DNA of 21,110 nt. Source: Candidatus Thioglobus plumae. GTDB lineage: Bacteria; Pseudomonadota; Gammaproteobacteria; PS1; Pseudothioglobaceae. The notes beneath the pieces are model-generated. The model was not told where the DNA came from. It did no database searches and saw nothing but the letters and a program-made list of their open reading frames with translations. Shown one piece after another: positions 1-7,300 of this stretch. The stretch spans positions 1 to 21,110 of the forward strand of contig CAJVCM010000057.1 in NCBI GenBank assembly GCA_910595815.1, given 5' to 3'. Each line of letters starts with the position of its first letter. Position 1 is the first letter of the stretch. A program made the position numbers and the translations under genes.

Positions 1-360
1 ACACCTGAAGGTTATGAACCAGATCAAAGTTTTGTTGATCAGTACGCTGATTACATCAACTTATGTAAAGATGCGAATAGCGCTTGTGACGATGTAGATT
101 TAGTGGTGACTGATGTTTGGGCTAGTATGGGGCAAGAAGCTGAGCAGAAAAAACGCGAATTAGACTTTAAAAATTTTCAAGTCGATACAAATTTAATGTC
201 TCAAGCTAAATCAGATGCTGTATTTATGCACTGTTTACCCGCACATCGTGGTGAAGAAGTGAGTGCTAATGTGATTGATGGTAAACAAAGTTTGGTGTGG
301 GGTGAGGCTGAAAATCGCCTACATGCACAAAAGGCACTGTTGTTGTATTTATTGGGCTAA
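1..360 (+). CDS. argF: Ornithine carbamoyltransferase, C-terminal part (5' end outside window)
   Basis: ArgF transfers the carbamoyl group of carbamoyl phosphate to ornithine, giving citrulline in arginine biosynthesis. It is a cytosolic trimeric enzyme. The reading frame is open from base 1 and encodes the last 119 residues. The family signature HCLPAHRGEEV, which binds ornithine, is at 229-261, and the usual VTDVWASMGQE stretch is at 106-138. The C-terminus (ENRLHAQKALL) is also typical. The ATG at 103 lies inside the conserved domain and is not the start; the true start is upstream of the window. The stop codon overlaps the stop of the convergent queH by 4 nt, so there is no room for a terminator between them. 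Confidence 0.95.
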   Translation, partial: TPEGYEPDQSFVDQYADYINLCKDANSACDDVDLVVTDVWASMGQEAEQKKRELDFKNFQVDTNLMSQAKSDAVFMHCLPAHRGEEVSANVIDGKQSLVWGEAENRLHAQKALLLYLLG

Positions 361-1058
361 ACCTTGGTTTGAACAGACAGCTTGTCCATGGCTTGTTGGT
401 AGAATTTTACACCGCGTTCAACTTTTTCACGACCTTTAGATGTACGCCAACGATTGGTATCACGCAGTGAATATACACAGCCGCAATACTCTTGCTGATA
501 GAATTCTTCTCGCTTAGACAACTCTAGCATGCGCGATGAACCGCCCTGCTTGCGCCAGTTAAAATCCCAATAACTAATATCATTAAATGGCTCAGCGGCG
601 CGAGCGCCACAACCATTGATTTGATTCATATCTTTCCAGCGTGAAATACCCAGCGTCGATGAAATAAGGTCAAAGCCGTGGTCTTGTGCATATTGTGCGG
701 TCACTTCAAAACGCATATCGAAACACGTGGTACAACGCTCGCCACGCTCGGGCTCATTCTCTTGACCTTTAGTGCGATCAAACCAGTTGTCTTTATCATA
801 ATCTGCATCAATAAACGGCATACCGAGTTTTTGCGCAAAACGAATGTTTTCCTCTTTGCGCAATTCGTACTCTTCAGTAGGGTGAATATTCGGATTGTAA
901 AAGAAAATCGTTGTATCAATTTTTGAAATTGCCAATGCTTCCATAATTTCACCAGCACAAGGGGCACAGCATGAATGCATGAGTAATTTTTTTTCGCCAT
1001 TAGGGGTGACTAGCTTGGGGCGATCATAGCCTTTTAAGGTGTAATCTACTTTAGACAT
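357..1058 (-). CDS. queH: Epoxyqueuosine reductase QueH
   Basis: QueH (formerly DUF208/COG1636) carries out the last step of queuosine synthesis, reducing epoxyqueuosine to queuosine in the wobble position of GUN-anticodon tRNAs. It is non-orthologous to the cobalamin-dependent QueG. The 233-residue protein has the family's cysteine pattern: HSCCAPC at residues 28-34, the CTTC pair at 109-112 and a CGC pair at 192-194. These are expected to hold an iron-sulfur cluster and a nearby metal site. It is the last gene of the leuA unit: its ATG lies inside the end of the HolD-like gene (13-nt overlap), with no good Shine-Dalgarno, so translation is probably coupled. Having QueH instead of QueG would make this step independent of B12, which is an inference. 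Confidence 0.92.
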   Translation of the reverse strand: MSKVDYTLKGYDRPKLVTPNGEKKLLMHSCCAPCAGEIMEALAISKIDTTIFFYNPNIHPTEEYELRKEENIRFAQKLGMPFIDADYDKDNWFDRTKGQENEPERGERCTTCFDMRFEVTAQYAQDHGFDLISSTLGISRWKDMNQINGCGARAAEPFNDISYWDFNWRKQGGSSRMLELSKREEFYQQEYCGCVYSLRDTNRWRTSKGREKVERGVKFYQQAMDKLSVQTKV

Positions 1059-1465
1059 GCTTTTATCTGTTTCAGAACTTCCCAGGTTTCACGCTTGAGT
1101 TGTTCACTCACCAAGACTTCACTTGGGTGATGTGCAACAAAGTGCTGCTCAGAAGATGGCTTTAGATCTTTACTCATAAGTAATACTGTTTTAGCATTAT
1201 ATTGACCAAGTGTTCGACTTAAATCATCAGTGTTAATACTAATACAAGTTACATCCTGTTGGTGTAAACCAATAGCACCCAACATCTTTAATAAAAAATC
1301 TTGGTATTTTCCAGCCTGACAAAACGAGCGCGAATTTTGTGTTTCAATTACCAAGCACAGTGTGGTGATTTTTTGCGCATCAATGTCTTCGAATTTTTCT
1401 TCAGCATACAAAAACTCAGGTACACCTAAGGCTTCTAAATAACGTGATCTTAGTACTTCACTCAT
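1046..1465 (-). CDS. holD: Putative DNA polymerase III psi subunit (HolD-like)
   Basis: This is a 139-residue protein without signal peptide or membrane segment. The best match I can make from memory is HolD, the psi subunit that links the polymerase III clamp loader to chi and SSB. The N-terminus (RSRYLEALGVPEF) resembles the HolD chi-binding segment, which in E. coli reads WQLQQLGITQW. The C-terminus (HHPSEVLVSEQLKRETWEVL) resembles the HolD ending with 'SPALTDLRANPTARAALW'. The middle has an alternating strand/helix pattern. HolD evolves fast, so this is an assignment by ends, size and hydrophobic pattern only. Its ATG overlaps the leuA TGA (ATGA), so it is translationally coupled to leuA, an unusual partner. 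If it is not HolD it should be called a hypothetical protein. Confidence 0.55.
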   Translation of the reverse strand: MSEVLRSRYLEALGVPEFLYAEEKFEDIDAQKITTLCLVIETQNSRSFCQAGKYQDFLLKMLGAIGLHQQDVTCISINTDDLSRTLGQYNAKTVLLMSKDLKPSSEQHFVAHHPSEVLVSEQLKRETWEVLKQIKACLK

Positions 1466-2994
1466 ATCTGAGGATGTGCCCTATCGGTAGCTGCCATAAT
1501 TTTATTCAAACCATGAATATACGCTTTAGCACTGGCGGTAATAATATCTGTATCAGCGCCTTGACCATTAATAATACGTCCATCATGTTCTAGGCGTACA
1601 TTAACTTCTCCCAACGCATCTGTACCTTGAGTTACGTTAGAGACTGAATATAATTGCAAATTTATCTCAAAATCTACCAAGGTACTAATGGCGCTAAAAG
1701 TAGCGTCTACTGCGCCTGAGGTTTTTGCAGTGGCGGTTTGTTCTTTATCATCAATAGACAAAACAACCGTTGCGGTATTTTCTTCACCGGTTTCAGTACA
1801 AACTTTTAAAGACACCAATTTGATTGATTCATTAGCTTCAGTTTGCGTTTCTGACACCAAGGCCTGCAGATCTTCATCAAAAATTTCGTGCTTTTTATCG
1901 GCCAATTCTTTAAATCGTCTAAAGGCATCATTAAGACTTTCTTCAGAATCAAACTCTACGCCGAGCTCGGTTAGTCTTACTTTAAAGGCATTACGGCCTG
2001 AGTGCTTACCCATGACCAACTTATTAGTATTCCAACCGACATCCTCTGCACGCATAATTTCATAAGTCTCACGATGTTTTAAAACACCATCTTGATGAAT
2101 GCCTGCTTCATGGGCAAAAGCATTTGCACCGACAATAGCCTTATTCGGTTGCACGATAAAACCAGTTACACTAGAAACTAGGCGTGATGCTGTCAAAATA
2201 TGCGTAGCATCAATATTAGTATCACAATCAAATACATCCTGTCGTGTTCTCACTGCCATCACCAGCTCTTCTAATGAAGTATTTCCAGCACGCTCACCCA
2301 AGCCATTAATTGTGCATTCAACTTGTCTAGCGCCGTTCAGAACAGCTGACAAAGAATTAGCGACAGCCAGACCTAAGTCATTGTGACAATGTGCAGAGAA
2401 AACTGCTTGGTCAGAATTTGGGACTCGCTCAATCAGTGATTTCATGGTGGCGCCAAACTGGTGCGGTATGTTATAACCCACGGTATCTGGGATGTTAATC
2501 GTAGTCGCACCAGCAGCAATCGTTGCCTCGATAATACGACAAAGGAAATCTTCGTCGGATCTACCTGCATCTTCGGGTGAAAATTCCACATTATCAGTAT
2601 ATTTTCTAGCGCGTTTAACAGCGCGAACTGCTTGCTCCACCACTTGATCTGGCGTCATATTTAACTTCATTTTCATGTGAATATCACTGGTGGCAATAAA
2701 CGTATGAATACGAGCTGAGTTAGCCCCCTTTAAAGCCTCACCTGCACGGTCAATATCTTTATCTAGCGCTCTGGCAAGAGAACAAATAGTTGAGTCTTGT
2801 ACGGCATTAGCCACGGCCTGAACCGCTGCAAAATCACCCGGTGATGCGATGGCGAAACCTGCCTCAATCACATCTACTTTCATTTTCTCTAATACTTTGG
2901 CAATACGTACTTTTTCATCTTTAGTCATCGATGCGCCTGGAGATTGCTCACCATCACGAAGTGTTGTATCAAAAATAATTAGCTTGTCAGACAT
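1462..2994 (-). CDS. leuA: 2-isopropylmalate synthase
   Basis: LeuA condenses acetyl-CoA with 2-oxoisovalerate to 2-isopropylmalate, the committed step of leucine synthesis. It draws on the same 2-oxoisovalerate pathway served by the ilv genes in this window. The 510 residues fit the bacterial type. They show DTTLRDGEQSPG at 9-20 (catalytic Arg13, metal ligand Asp14), the HCHNDLG metal-binding motif near residue 202, NGLGERAGN, and HEAGIHQDG in the linker. A C-terminal domain of about 120 residues matches the allosteric region that binds leucine in this family. The start is supported by AGGAG 6 nt upstream of ATG. It heads the unit leuA - holD-like - queH. A possible leucine-rich leader ORF lies upstream. 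leuB, leuC and leuD are not in the window. Confidence 0.97.
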   Translation of the reverse strand: MSDKLIIFDTTLRDGEQSPGASMTKDEKVRIAKVLEKMKVDVIEAGFAIASPGDFAAVQAVANAVQDSTICSLARALDKDIDRAGEALKGANSARIHTFIATSDIHMKMKLNMTPDQVVEQAVRAVKRARKYTDNVEFSPEDAGRSDEDFLCRIIEATIAAGATTINIPDTVGYNIPHQFGATMKSLIERVPNSDQAVFSAHCHNDLGLAVANSLSAVLNGARQVECTINGLGERAGNTSLEELVMAVRTRQDVFDCDTNIDATHILTASRLVSSVTGFIVQPNKAIVGANAFAHEAGIHQDGVLKHRETYEIMRAEDVGWNTNKLVMGKHSGRNAFKVRLTELGVEFDSEESLNDAFRRFKELADKKHEIFDEDLQALVSETQTEANESIKLVSLKVCTETGEENTATVVLSIDDKEQTATAKTSGAVDATFSAISTLVDFEINLQLYSVSNVTQGTDALGEVNVRLEHDGRIINGQGADTDIITASAKAYIHGLNKIMAATDRAHPQI

Positions 2995-3077
2995 TCTTGT
3001 CTCCTGTGTTTGTTTGTTTTGTTACTTGTATTTTTACGGTGTGCTGGCCTTTCAGCCAGTCGAGAAGATAGATTACC
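2995..3077 (-). promoter_or_regulatory. leuA 5' leader with hairpins
   Basis: This is the untranslated stretch between the end of the leucine-rich leader ORF and leuA. Two inverted repeats are visible. ATTACC/GGTAAT (3072-3077 and 3082-3087, loop of 4) includes the last Leu codons and the stop of the leader ORF. CTGGC/GCCAG (3044-3048 and 3055-3059, loop of 6) is GC-richer. Neither is followed by a T run in the minus-strand direction, so no classical Rho-independent attenuator is seen. The last 30 nt before leuA are A/C-rich and look unstructured, ending in AGGAG. Confidence 0.45.
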
Positions 3078-3146
3078 TTACGGTAATAATCGCAACAATG
3101 ACAAGAGACTTTGCTTAGATTTTGAGATGATAACTTGATAACTCAT
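3078..3146 (-). CDS. leuL: Putative leu operon leader peptide
   Basis: This is a 22-codon ORF immediately upstream of leuA, ending SLLSLLRLLP followed by TAA. Six of the last nine sense codons are leucine (CTC-TTG, TTG-TTG and TTA-TTA pairs). That is the arrangement expected for a leader peptide on which ribosomes stall when charged tRNA-Leu is scarce. An in-frame ATG at 3155 would give 25 residues. Neither ATG has a Shine-Dalgarno. A TATAAT sits 7 nt before the ATG at 3146, so the transcript may be leaderless. The final Leu codons lie in the 5' arm of a hairpin. Against it: Leu codons are common in AT-rich DNA and no terminator hairpin with a T run follows. Confidence 0.5.
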   Translation of the reverse strand: MSYQVIISKSKQSLLSLLRLLP

Positions 3147-3159
3147 AATGCGCATTATA
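3145..3159 (-). promoter_or_regulatory. Candidate leuA promoter -10 within a 14-bp palindrome
   Basis: A perfect TATAAT on the minus strand (3159-3154) overlaps a perfect 14-bp palindrome, ATAATGCGCATTAT (3145-3158). It lies between pssA and the leucine-rich leader. I see no convincing -35 at 16-18 bp. A perfect tandem pair of the octamer TGATAACT follows at 3128-3143. The palindrome could be an operator or simply AT-rich symmetry. Confidence 0.35.
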
Positions 3160-3167
3160 AAGCAATA

Positions 3168-3917
3168 TTAAGCGTTTTTTGCTCGTTTTTTCATTTGACG
3201 TTTTTTCCTGACTTCAATCATAGTCATGATTAAACCCGATAAAGCATATGCTAAGAAGAAGACAAATAAAATTACACTAGGCCATAGTGTAATTACAATA
3301 ATAATCAATGTGGCAACTAACAATAATTTAAAGGAAGACCTGCCTTTTAGGTTAATCTCTTTAAAACTATAATAACGAATATTACTTACCATTAGCACAC
3401 CAGCACCCACTAGGATAATCCAGCTTACCAATGTTAGATACTGATCATATTCAGTTACTCCAATGCTTTGCTTAGTCCAAACCATACCAGCAACCAATGC
3501 CGCTGCCGCTGGCGAAGGTAAGCCTTGAAAATAACGTTTGTCATCAACACCGATCTGAGTATTAAACCGTGCCAAACGTAGTGCACCAGCAGCGGTATAA
3601 ACAAATGCACCTAACCAGCCAATTTTACCCAAGTCAGAGAACTGCCAAAAATACACCAACAAAGCTGGTGCCACACAAAACGAAAGCATATCTGCCATTG
3701 AATCATACTGCTCACCAAATGAACTCTGAGTGTTTGTTAAACGTGCTACACGACCATCAAGCCCATCAAATAGCATAGCAACAAAAATAGCAATTGCAGC
3801 GTCGGCATACTGGCCTTTAGTAGCAAGAATAATAGCAAAGAACCCTGCAAACAAACCAAAGGTTGTTAAAACATTAGGTAATAAGTAAACCCCTCTTTTT
3901 GCTTTCTTAACTGTCAT
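3168..3917 (-). CDS. pssA: CDP-diacylglycerol--serine O-phosphatidyltransferase (type II, membrane)
   Basis: PssA makes phosphatidylserine, the precursor of phosphatidylethanolamine, from CDP-diacylglycerol and serine at the inner membrane. The CDP-alcohol phosphotransferase signature D-x2-DG-x2-AR-x8-G-x3-D-x3-D is complete at residues 51-76 (DGLDGRVAR then G68, D72, D76). Several hydrophobic segments (about 15-50, 90-110, 125-145, 160-180 and 200-230) fit an integral membrane protein. The C-terminus is strongly basic (KKRQMKKRAKNA). At 249 residues it belongs to the membrane type (Bacillus-like), unlike the soluble 451-residue E. coli PssA. It follows the ilvC terminator and probably has its own promoter. 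A TATAAT lies only 6 nt before the ATG and no Shine-Dalgarno is visible. Confidence 0.93.
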   Translation of the reverse strand: MTVKKAKRGVYLLPNVLTTFGLFAGFFAIILATKGQYADAAIAIFVAMLFDGLDGRVARLTNTQSSFGEQYDSMADMLSFCVAPALLVYFWQFSDLGKIGWLGAFVYTAAGALRLARFNTQIGVDDKRYFQGLPSPAAAALVAGMVWTKQSIGVTEYDQYLTLVSWIILVGAGVLMVSNIRYYSFKEINLKGRSSFKLLLVATLIIIVITLWPSVILFVFFLAYALSGLIMTMIEVRKKRQMKKRAKNA

Positions 3918-3937
3918 ATTAGGATTATAGCGCTATA
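3918..3937 (-). promoter_or_regulatory. Candidate pssA promoter -10, leaderless geometry
   Basis: TATAAT on the minus strand (3929-3924) is followed by 6 nt and then the pssA ATG, which would put the transcript start at or next to the start codon. The hexamer overlaps a perfect 12-bp palindrome, TATAGCGCTATA (3926-3937). No good -35 is visible. The ilvC terminator ends about 15 bp upstream, so pssA needs a promoter in this short gap. Confidence 0.45.
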
Positions 3938-3952
3938 TTGTTTAGTCTGGAT

Positions 3953-3982
3953 AAAAAAAACGCCCAACTATGTTGGGCGTTT
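3953..3982 (-). terminator. Rho-independent terminator of ilvBNC
   Basis: The perfect 11-bp stem AAACGCCCAAC/GTTGGGCGTTT (3958-3968 and 3972-3982) has a 3-nt loop. On the minus strand it is followed by a run of eight T (3960-3953). It starts about 18 nt after the ilvC stop and closes the ilv operon ahead of pssA. On the plus strand it lacks a comparable T run. Confidence 0.93.
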
Positions 3983-4000
3983 GATGTTTATAAAGCCTTT

Positions 4001-4999
4001 TTAGTTTTTACTTTGATCAACAATTTTGTTAATCCAAGGCATCATTGATCTAAGTGATTCACCCACTTGCTCAATTTTATGCTGACGCTGAACTTCACGA
4101 CGTGCTGGTAAATCACCAACATTAGCCACAAACTCTTTAGCAAATGAACCATCTTGGATTTCACCCAAAATTTTCTTCATTTCTGCTTTAGTTTCGCTAG
4201 TAATAATACGTGGTCCACGAGTTACATCACCGTATTCTGCTGTATTTGAAATTGAATAACGCATGTTAGCAATACCGCCTTCGTACATTAAATCAACAAT
4301 AAGCTTTAGCTCATGCAAACACTCAAAATATGCCATCTCTGGCTCGTAACCTGCCTCTACTAAAGTTTCAAAACCCGCTTGAACTAGTGCTGTTGTGCCA
4401 CCACATAAGACCGCTTGCTCACCAAACAAATCTGTTTCTGTTTCTTCTCTAAATGAAGTCTCTAAGATGCCTGTACGGCCGCCACCAATGGCTGACGCAT
4501 AAGACAATGCAATGTCTTTTGCTGTGCCAGACATATCTTGTTGTACAGCGATTAAATCAGGAATACCGCCGCCTTTTTCAAATTCTGAACGCACTGTATG
4601 GCCTGGTGCCTTAGGTGCAATCATAATCACATTAAGATCAGCTCTTGGCGTGATCATGTCAAAATGAATATTCAAACCGTGTGCAAAAGCCAGTGTTGCG
4701 CCCTCTTTAAGATTTGGCTCGATATTATCAGTATAAATTTTAGCCTGGAATTCATCCGGCGCTAAAACCATGACTAGATCTGCCCAAGCAGTTGCATCTT
4801 CTACTGACTTAACAACTAAACCAGAACCTGTTGCTTTTTGCGCACTGGCAGAACCATCTCGCAAACCAACTACAACTTCTACGCCAGAATCTTGTAAGTT
4901 ATTTGCATGGGCATGGCCTTGCGAGCCATAACCAATAATTGCAACTTTCATGCCTTTGATAATGTTTAAATCTGCATCTTTATCGTAATATCTATTCAT
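4001..4999 (-). CDS. ilvC: Ketol-acid reductoisomerase (class I, NADP)
   Basis: IlvC isomerises and reduces acetolactate and acetohydroxybutyrate to the dihydroxy acids of the valine/leucine and isoleucine pathways, using Mg2+ and NAD(P)H. The 332 residues match the short class I form. The Rossmann motif GYGSQGHAHA is at 23-32. The cofactor loop GLRDGSAS at 45-52 has Arg47, Ser50 and Ser52, a pattern that favours NADPH. The metal-binding helix TETDLFGEQAVLCGG is near 186-200, and the second metal region ECLHELKLIVDLMYEGG follows. AGAGG lies 5-6 nt upstream of ATG. It is the last gene of ilvB-ilvN-ilvC, 18 nt after ilvN and directly before a strong terminator. ilvD and ilvE are not in the window. 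Confidence 0.98.
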   Translation of the reverse strand: MNRYYDKDADLNIIKGMKVAIIGYGSQGHAHANNLQDSGVEVVVGLRDGSASAQKATGSGLVVKSVEDATAWADLVMVLAPDEFQAKIYTDNIEPNLKEGATLAFAHGLNIHFDMITPRADLNVIMIAPKAPGHTVRSEFEKGGGIPDLIAVQQDMSGTAKDIALSYASAIGGGRTGILETSFREETETDLFGEQAVLCGGTTALVQAGFETLVEAGYEPEMAYFECLHELKLIVDLMYEGGIANMRYSISNTAEYGDVTRGPRIITSETKAEMKKILGEIQDGSFAKEFVANVGDLPARREVQRQHKIEQVGESLRSMMPWINKIVDQSKN

Positions 5000-5017
5000 T
5001 TTTTCCTCTTTATGTTG

Positions 5018-5500
5018 TTAATCTTCTCTTTTCTGACAAACGCCGGTTACGCCTGTTCTTGAAACTTCTAGAATTTTAGATGCATCTAGCGAATCTAAAA
5101 ATTCATTAATTTTTTTACTTTGTCCTGCAACTTCAATCAAATAAGTATCTTCTGACACATCAATAATCTTGCCTGAAAACTGATCAATTTGTCGATCAAT
5201 GTCTGCCTGTGTGTTTGGATTAACGTCAATTTTAACCAATAATAACTCACGTTCAACATGCTCTGTTGCTGTCAAATCTATTACTTTGACTACATCAATG
5301 AGTTTTTCAAGTTGTTTTACAATTTGCTCAATGATATTATCATCACCAACACTCACAATTGTCATTCTTGACAAGGTAGGATCATTGGTAGCTGCCACAG
5401 TTAATGACTCGATGTTAAAGCCGCGTGCCGAAAAAAGCCCGGCAACTCTAGACAGAGCGCCGGCTTCATTTTCTAACATTACTGAAATAATATGCCTCAT
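5018..5500 (-). CDS. ilvN: Acetolactate synthase small (regulatory) subunit
   Basis: This is the regulatory partner of IlvB. It activates the large subunit and carries valine feedback inhibition. The 160 residues have an N-terminal ACT domain (about 2-75: RHIISVMLENEAGALSRVAGLF then GFNIESLTVA, the effector-binding loop) and the C-terminal ALS_ss domain (about 82-158). The length fits the IlvH/IlvN long form and not the short E. coli IlvN. The ATG starts 2 nt after the ilvB stop (TAG-CT-ATG) with no separate Shine-Dalgarno. Translation therefore probably depends on ribosomes finishing ilvB, which would keep the subunits in balance. Confidence 0.97.
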   Translation of the reverse strand: MRHIISVMLENEAGALSRVAGLFSARGFNIESLTVAATNDPTLSRMTIVSVGDDNIIEQIVKQLEKLIDVVKVIDLTATEHVERELLLVKIDVNPNTQADIDRQIDQFSGKIIDVSEDTYLIEVAGQSKKINEFLDSLDASKILEVSRTGVTGVCQKRED

Positions 5501-5502
5501 AG

Positions 5503-7239
5503 CTATACCAAGTTTAACCCTGAATCGTTCGTAGAAGCCATTTCATCGCGTCCTGCTAATAACATTTCATGATGTCCTGCGCCTGATGGAATCATTGGGA
5601 ATACATTTTCAGTTGGGTCTGTCAAAATATCGATAAATACTGTTCTGTCTTTTTGCTTGAACGCTTCAATCAGTGCTGGCTTTAAATCGGTTTCTTTTTC
5701 TACCTTGATACCAATATGGCCATAGCTTTCCGCCAACTTCACAAAATCAGGTAAAGCATCCATATAAGACATTGAATAACGCTTATCATAGAAAAACTCT
5801 TGCCACTGACGTACCATACCCAAATAGCCATTATTAATATTAATGATTTTAACAGGTGTATGGTATTGCAACATAGTTGACAACTCTTGTAACATCATTT
5901 GAATACTACCGTCACCGGTGACACAGGCTACATCTCGATCAGGGTCTGCTAATTTTGCACCCATGGCTGCTGGCAAACCGAACCCCATGGTTCCAAGTCC
6001 GCCTGAATTAATCCAACGACGCGGCTTGTCAAATGGATAGTACTGCGCCGCCCACATTTGATGTTGACCTACGTCAGAAGTAACAATAGCCTCTCCCTTG
6101 GTCACTTCATACAATGTTTCAATAACTGTTTGTGGCTTAATCACACCTTGTTTGGTTCTGTACGCCATAGAGTCTACTGAGCGCCAGTCATTGATTTGCT
6201 TCCACCACGAGTCTATATTTTCTAGTTTTTTAGTATCCAGACTCTGAATAAGCGCCTGCAACACATCGTTCACTTGTCCAATAATAGAAACATCAACACC
6301 GACCACTTTACCAATGGTGGAAGGGTCGATATCAATATGAATGATTTTTGCGTAAGGACAGAATTTTTCTAAATTTCCAGTAATGCGGTCATCGAATCTT
6401 GCGCCCACAGCAATAATACAGTCTGAATCATGCATTGCCATGTTTGACTCGTACGTACCATGCATTCCCAGCATGCCTAAAGACTGCTTATCTGTTGCAG
6501 GAAATGCACCCAAACCCATTAGCGTCTGTGTGATTGGAAATCCAGTATTGTGCGTCAGAGTTGTTAAGGCTTTACTAGCATTGCCAATCACGCTACCACC
6601 ACCTGAATAAATAATAGGTTTTTTAGCCTTTTCAATGATTGCAATTGCTTTTTTAATCTGCTCAGCATCAACTTGAACTTCAGGCTGATATGAGCGCATT
6701 TTTATTGTTTGAGGGTAACCCTCGTATTCAATTTCAGCAATGGTAGCGTCTTTGGTAATGTCAATCAAGACAGGGCCTGGACGCCCTGTTGTCGCGATAT
6801 AAAAGGCTTTTTTAACTGTCTCGGCAATATCATCAGCATTTTTAACCAAAAAATTATGCTTTACACATGAACGTGTAATACCAACTGCATCAACCTCTTG
6901 AAAGGCATCACTACCGATTACTGGAGAAGGAACTTGGCCAGAAACAACCACCATTGGAATAGAATCTGTAAACGCAGTGGCAATACCTGTAACTGCATTA
7001 GTCAAACCAGGACCTGAGGTAACGAGTGCTACACCACATTTACCACTAGTACGCGCATAACCATCTGCAGCGTGCACAGCACCCTGCTCATGACGAACCA
7101 AAATATGATCAATTACCGTACAAACATTTAATGCATCGTAGATGTGTAGAACTGCCCCGCCCGGGTATCCAAAGATGTGCTTCACGCCTTCACTTTTCAA
7201 GCAATCAACTAGTATTTGCGCACCATTTAACTTCATCAC
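5503..7239 (-). CDS. ilvB: Acetolactate synthase large (catalytic) subunit
   Basis: IlvB condenses two pyruvates to acetolactate, or pyruvate with 2-oxobutyrate to acetohydroxybutyrate, using TPP, Mg2+ and FAD. The 578 residues show the three TPP-enzyme domains. The catalytic glutamate is in RHEQGAVHAADGYAR (Glu51). SGPGLTN and GQVPSPVIGSDAFQE follow in the first domain. The central FAD-binding domain contains GARFDDRITGNL (about 279-290). The C-terminal TPP motif runs from GDGS (442-445) to NN (469-470). Two ATG codons in a row open the gene, and either could be used. It has its own promoter between lpxC and ilvB. The predicted 5' UTR of about 20 nt leaves no room for an ilvL-type attenuator, unlike enteric ilv operons. 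Confidence 0.97.
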   Translation of the reverse strand: MMKLNGAQILVDCLKSEGVKHIFGYPGGAVLHIYDALNVCTVIDHILVRHEQGAVHAADGYARTSGKCGVALVTSGPGLTNAVTGIATAFTDSIPMVVVSGQVPSPVIGSDAFQEVDAVGITRSCVKHNFLVKNADDIAETVKKAFYIATTGRPGPVLIDITKDATIAEIEYEGYPQTIKMRSYQPEVQVDAEQIKKAIAIIEKAKKPIIYSGGGSVIGNASKALTTLTHNTGFPITQTLMGLGAFPATDKQSLGMLGMHGTYESNMAMHDSDCIIAVGARFDDRITGNLEKFCPYAKIIHIDIDPSTIGKVVGVDVSIIGQVNDVLQALIQSLDTKKLENIDSWWKQINDWRSVDSMAYRTKQGVIKPQTVIETLYEVTKGEAIVTSDVGQHQMWAAQYYPFDKPRRWINSGGLGTMGFGLPAAMGAKLADPDRDVACVTGDGSIQMMLQELSTMLQYHTPVKIININNGYLGMVRQWQEFFYDKRYSMSYMDALPDFVKLAESYGHIGIKVEKETDLKPALIEAFKQKDRTVFIDILTDPTENVFPMIPSGAGHHEMLLAGRDEMASTNDSGLNLV

Positions 7240-7258
7240 TTATTTGAAAGAATAAAAA

Positions 7259-7293
7259 CCTTCAGATTATACCTAAGGTGTGCTTGGGACAAC
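7259..7293 (-). promoter_or_regulatory. Candidate ilvBNC promoter
   Basis: On the minus strand a perfect TATAAT (7271-7266) is preceded, after a 15-nt spacer, by TTGTCC as a possible -35. The spacer is short for sigma70. The predicted start, around 7259, would give a 5' UTR of about 20 nt before ilvB. It starts just past the lpxC stop. Confidence 0.5.
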
Positions 7294-7300
7294 TAGCAGT

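Noticed and set aside
701..1000. Overlapping ORFs inside queH on both strands
   Set aside because: They are shadow frames of a well-conserved gene, without start signals or recognisable products.
1046..1465. Uracil-DNA glycosylase-like ending (HHPSEVLVSEQLKRETW) suggesting a UDG fragment
   Set aside because: The protein has no other glycosylase motif and is only 139 residues long. The N-terminal match and length fit HolD better.
3128..3143. Perfect tandem octamer TGATAACT as an operator or attachment site
   Set aside because: A single short AT-rich duplication inside the possible leader ORF. There is no second copy elsewhere in the window to support a binding site.
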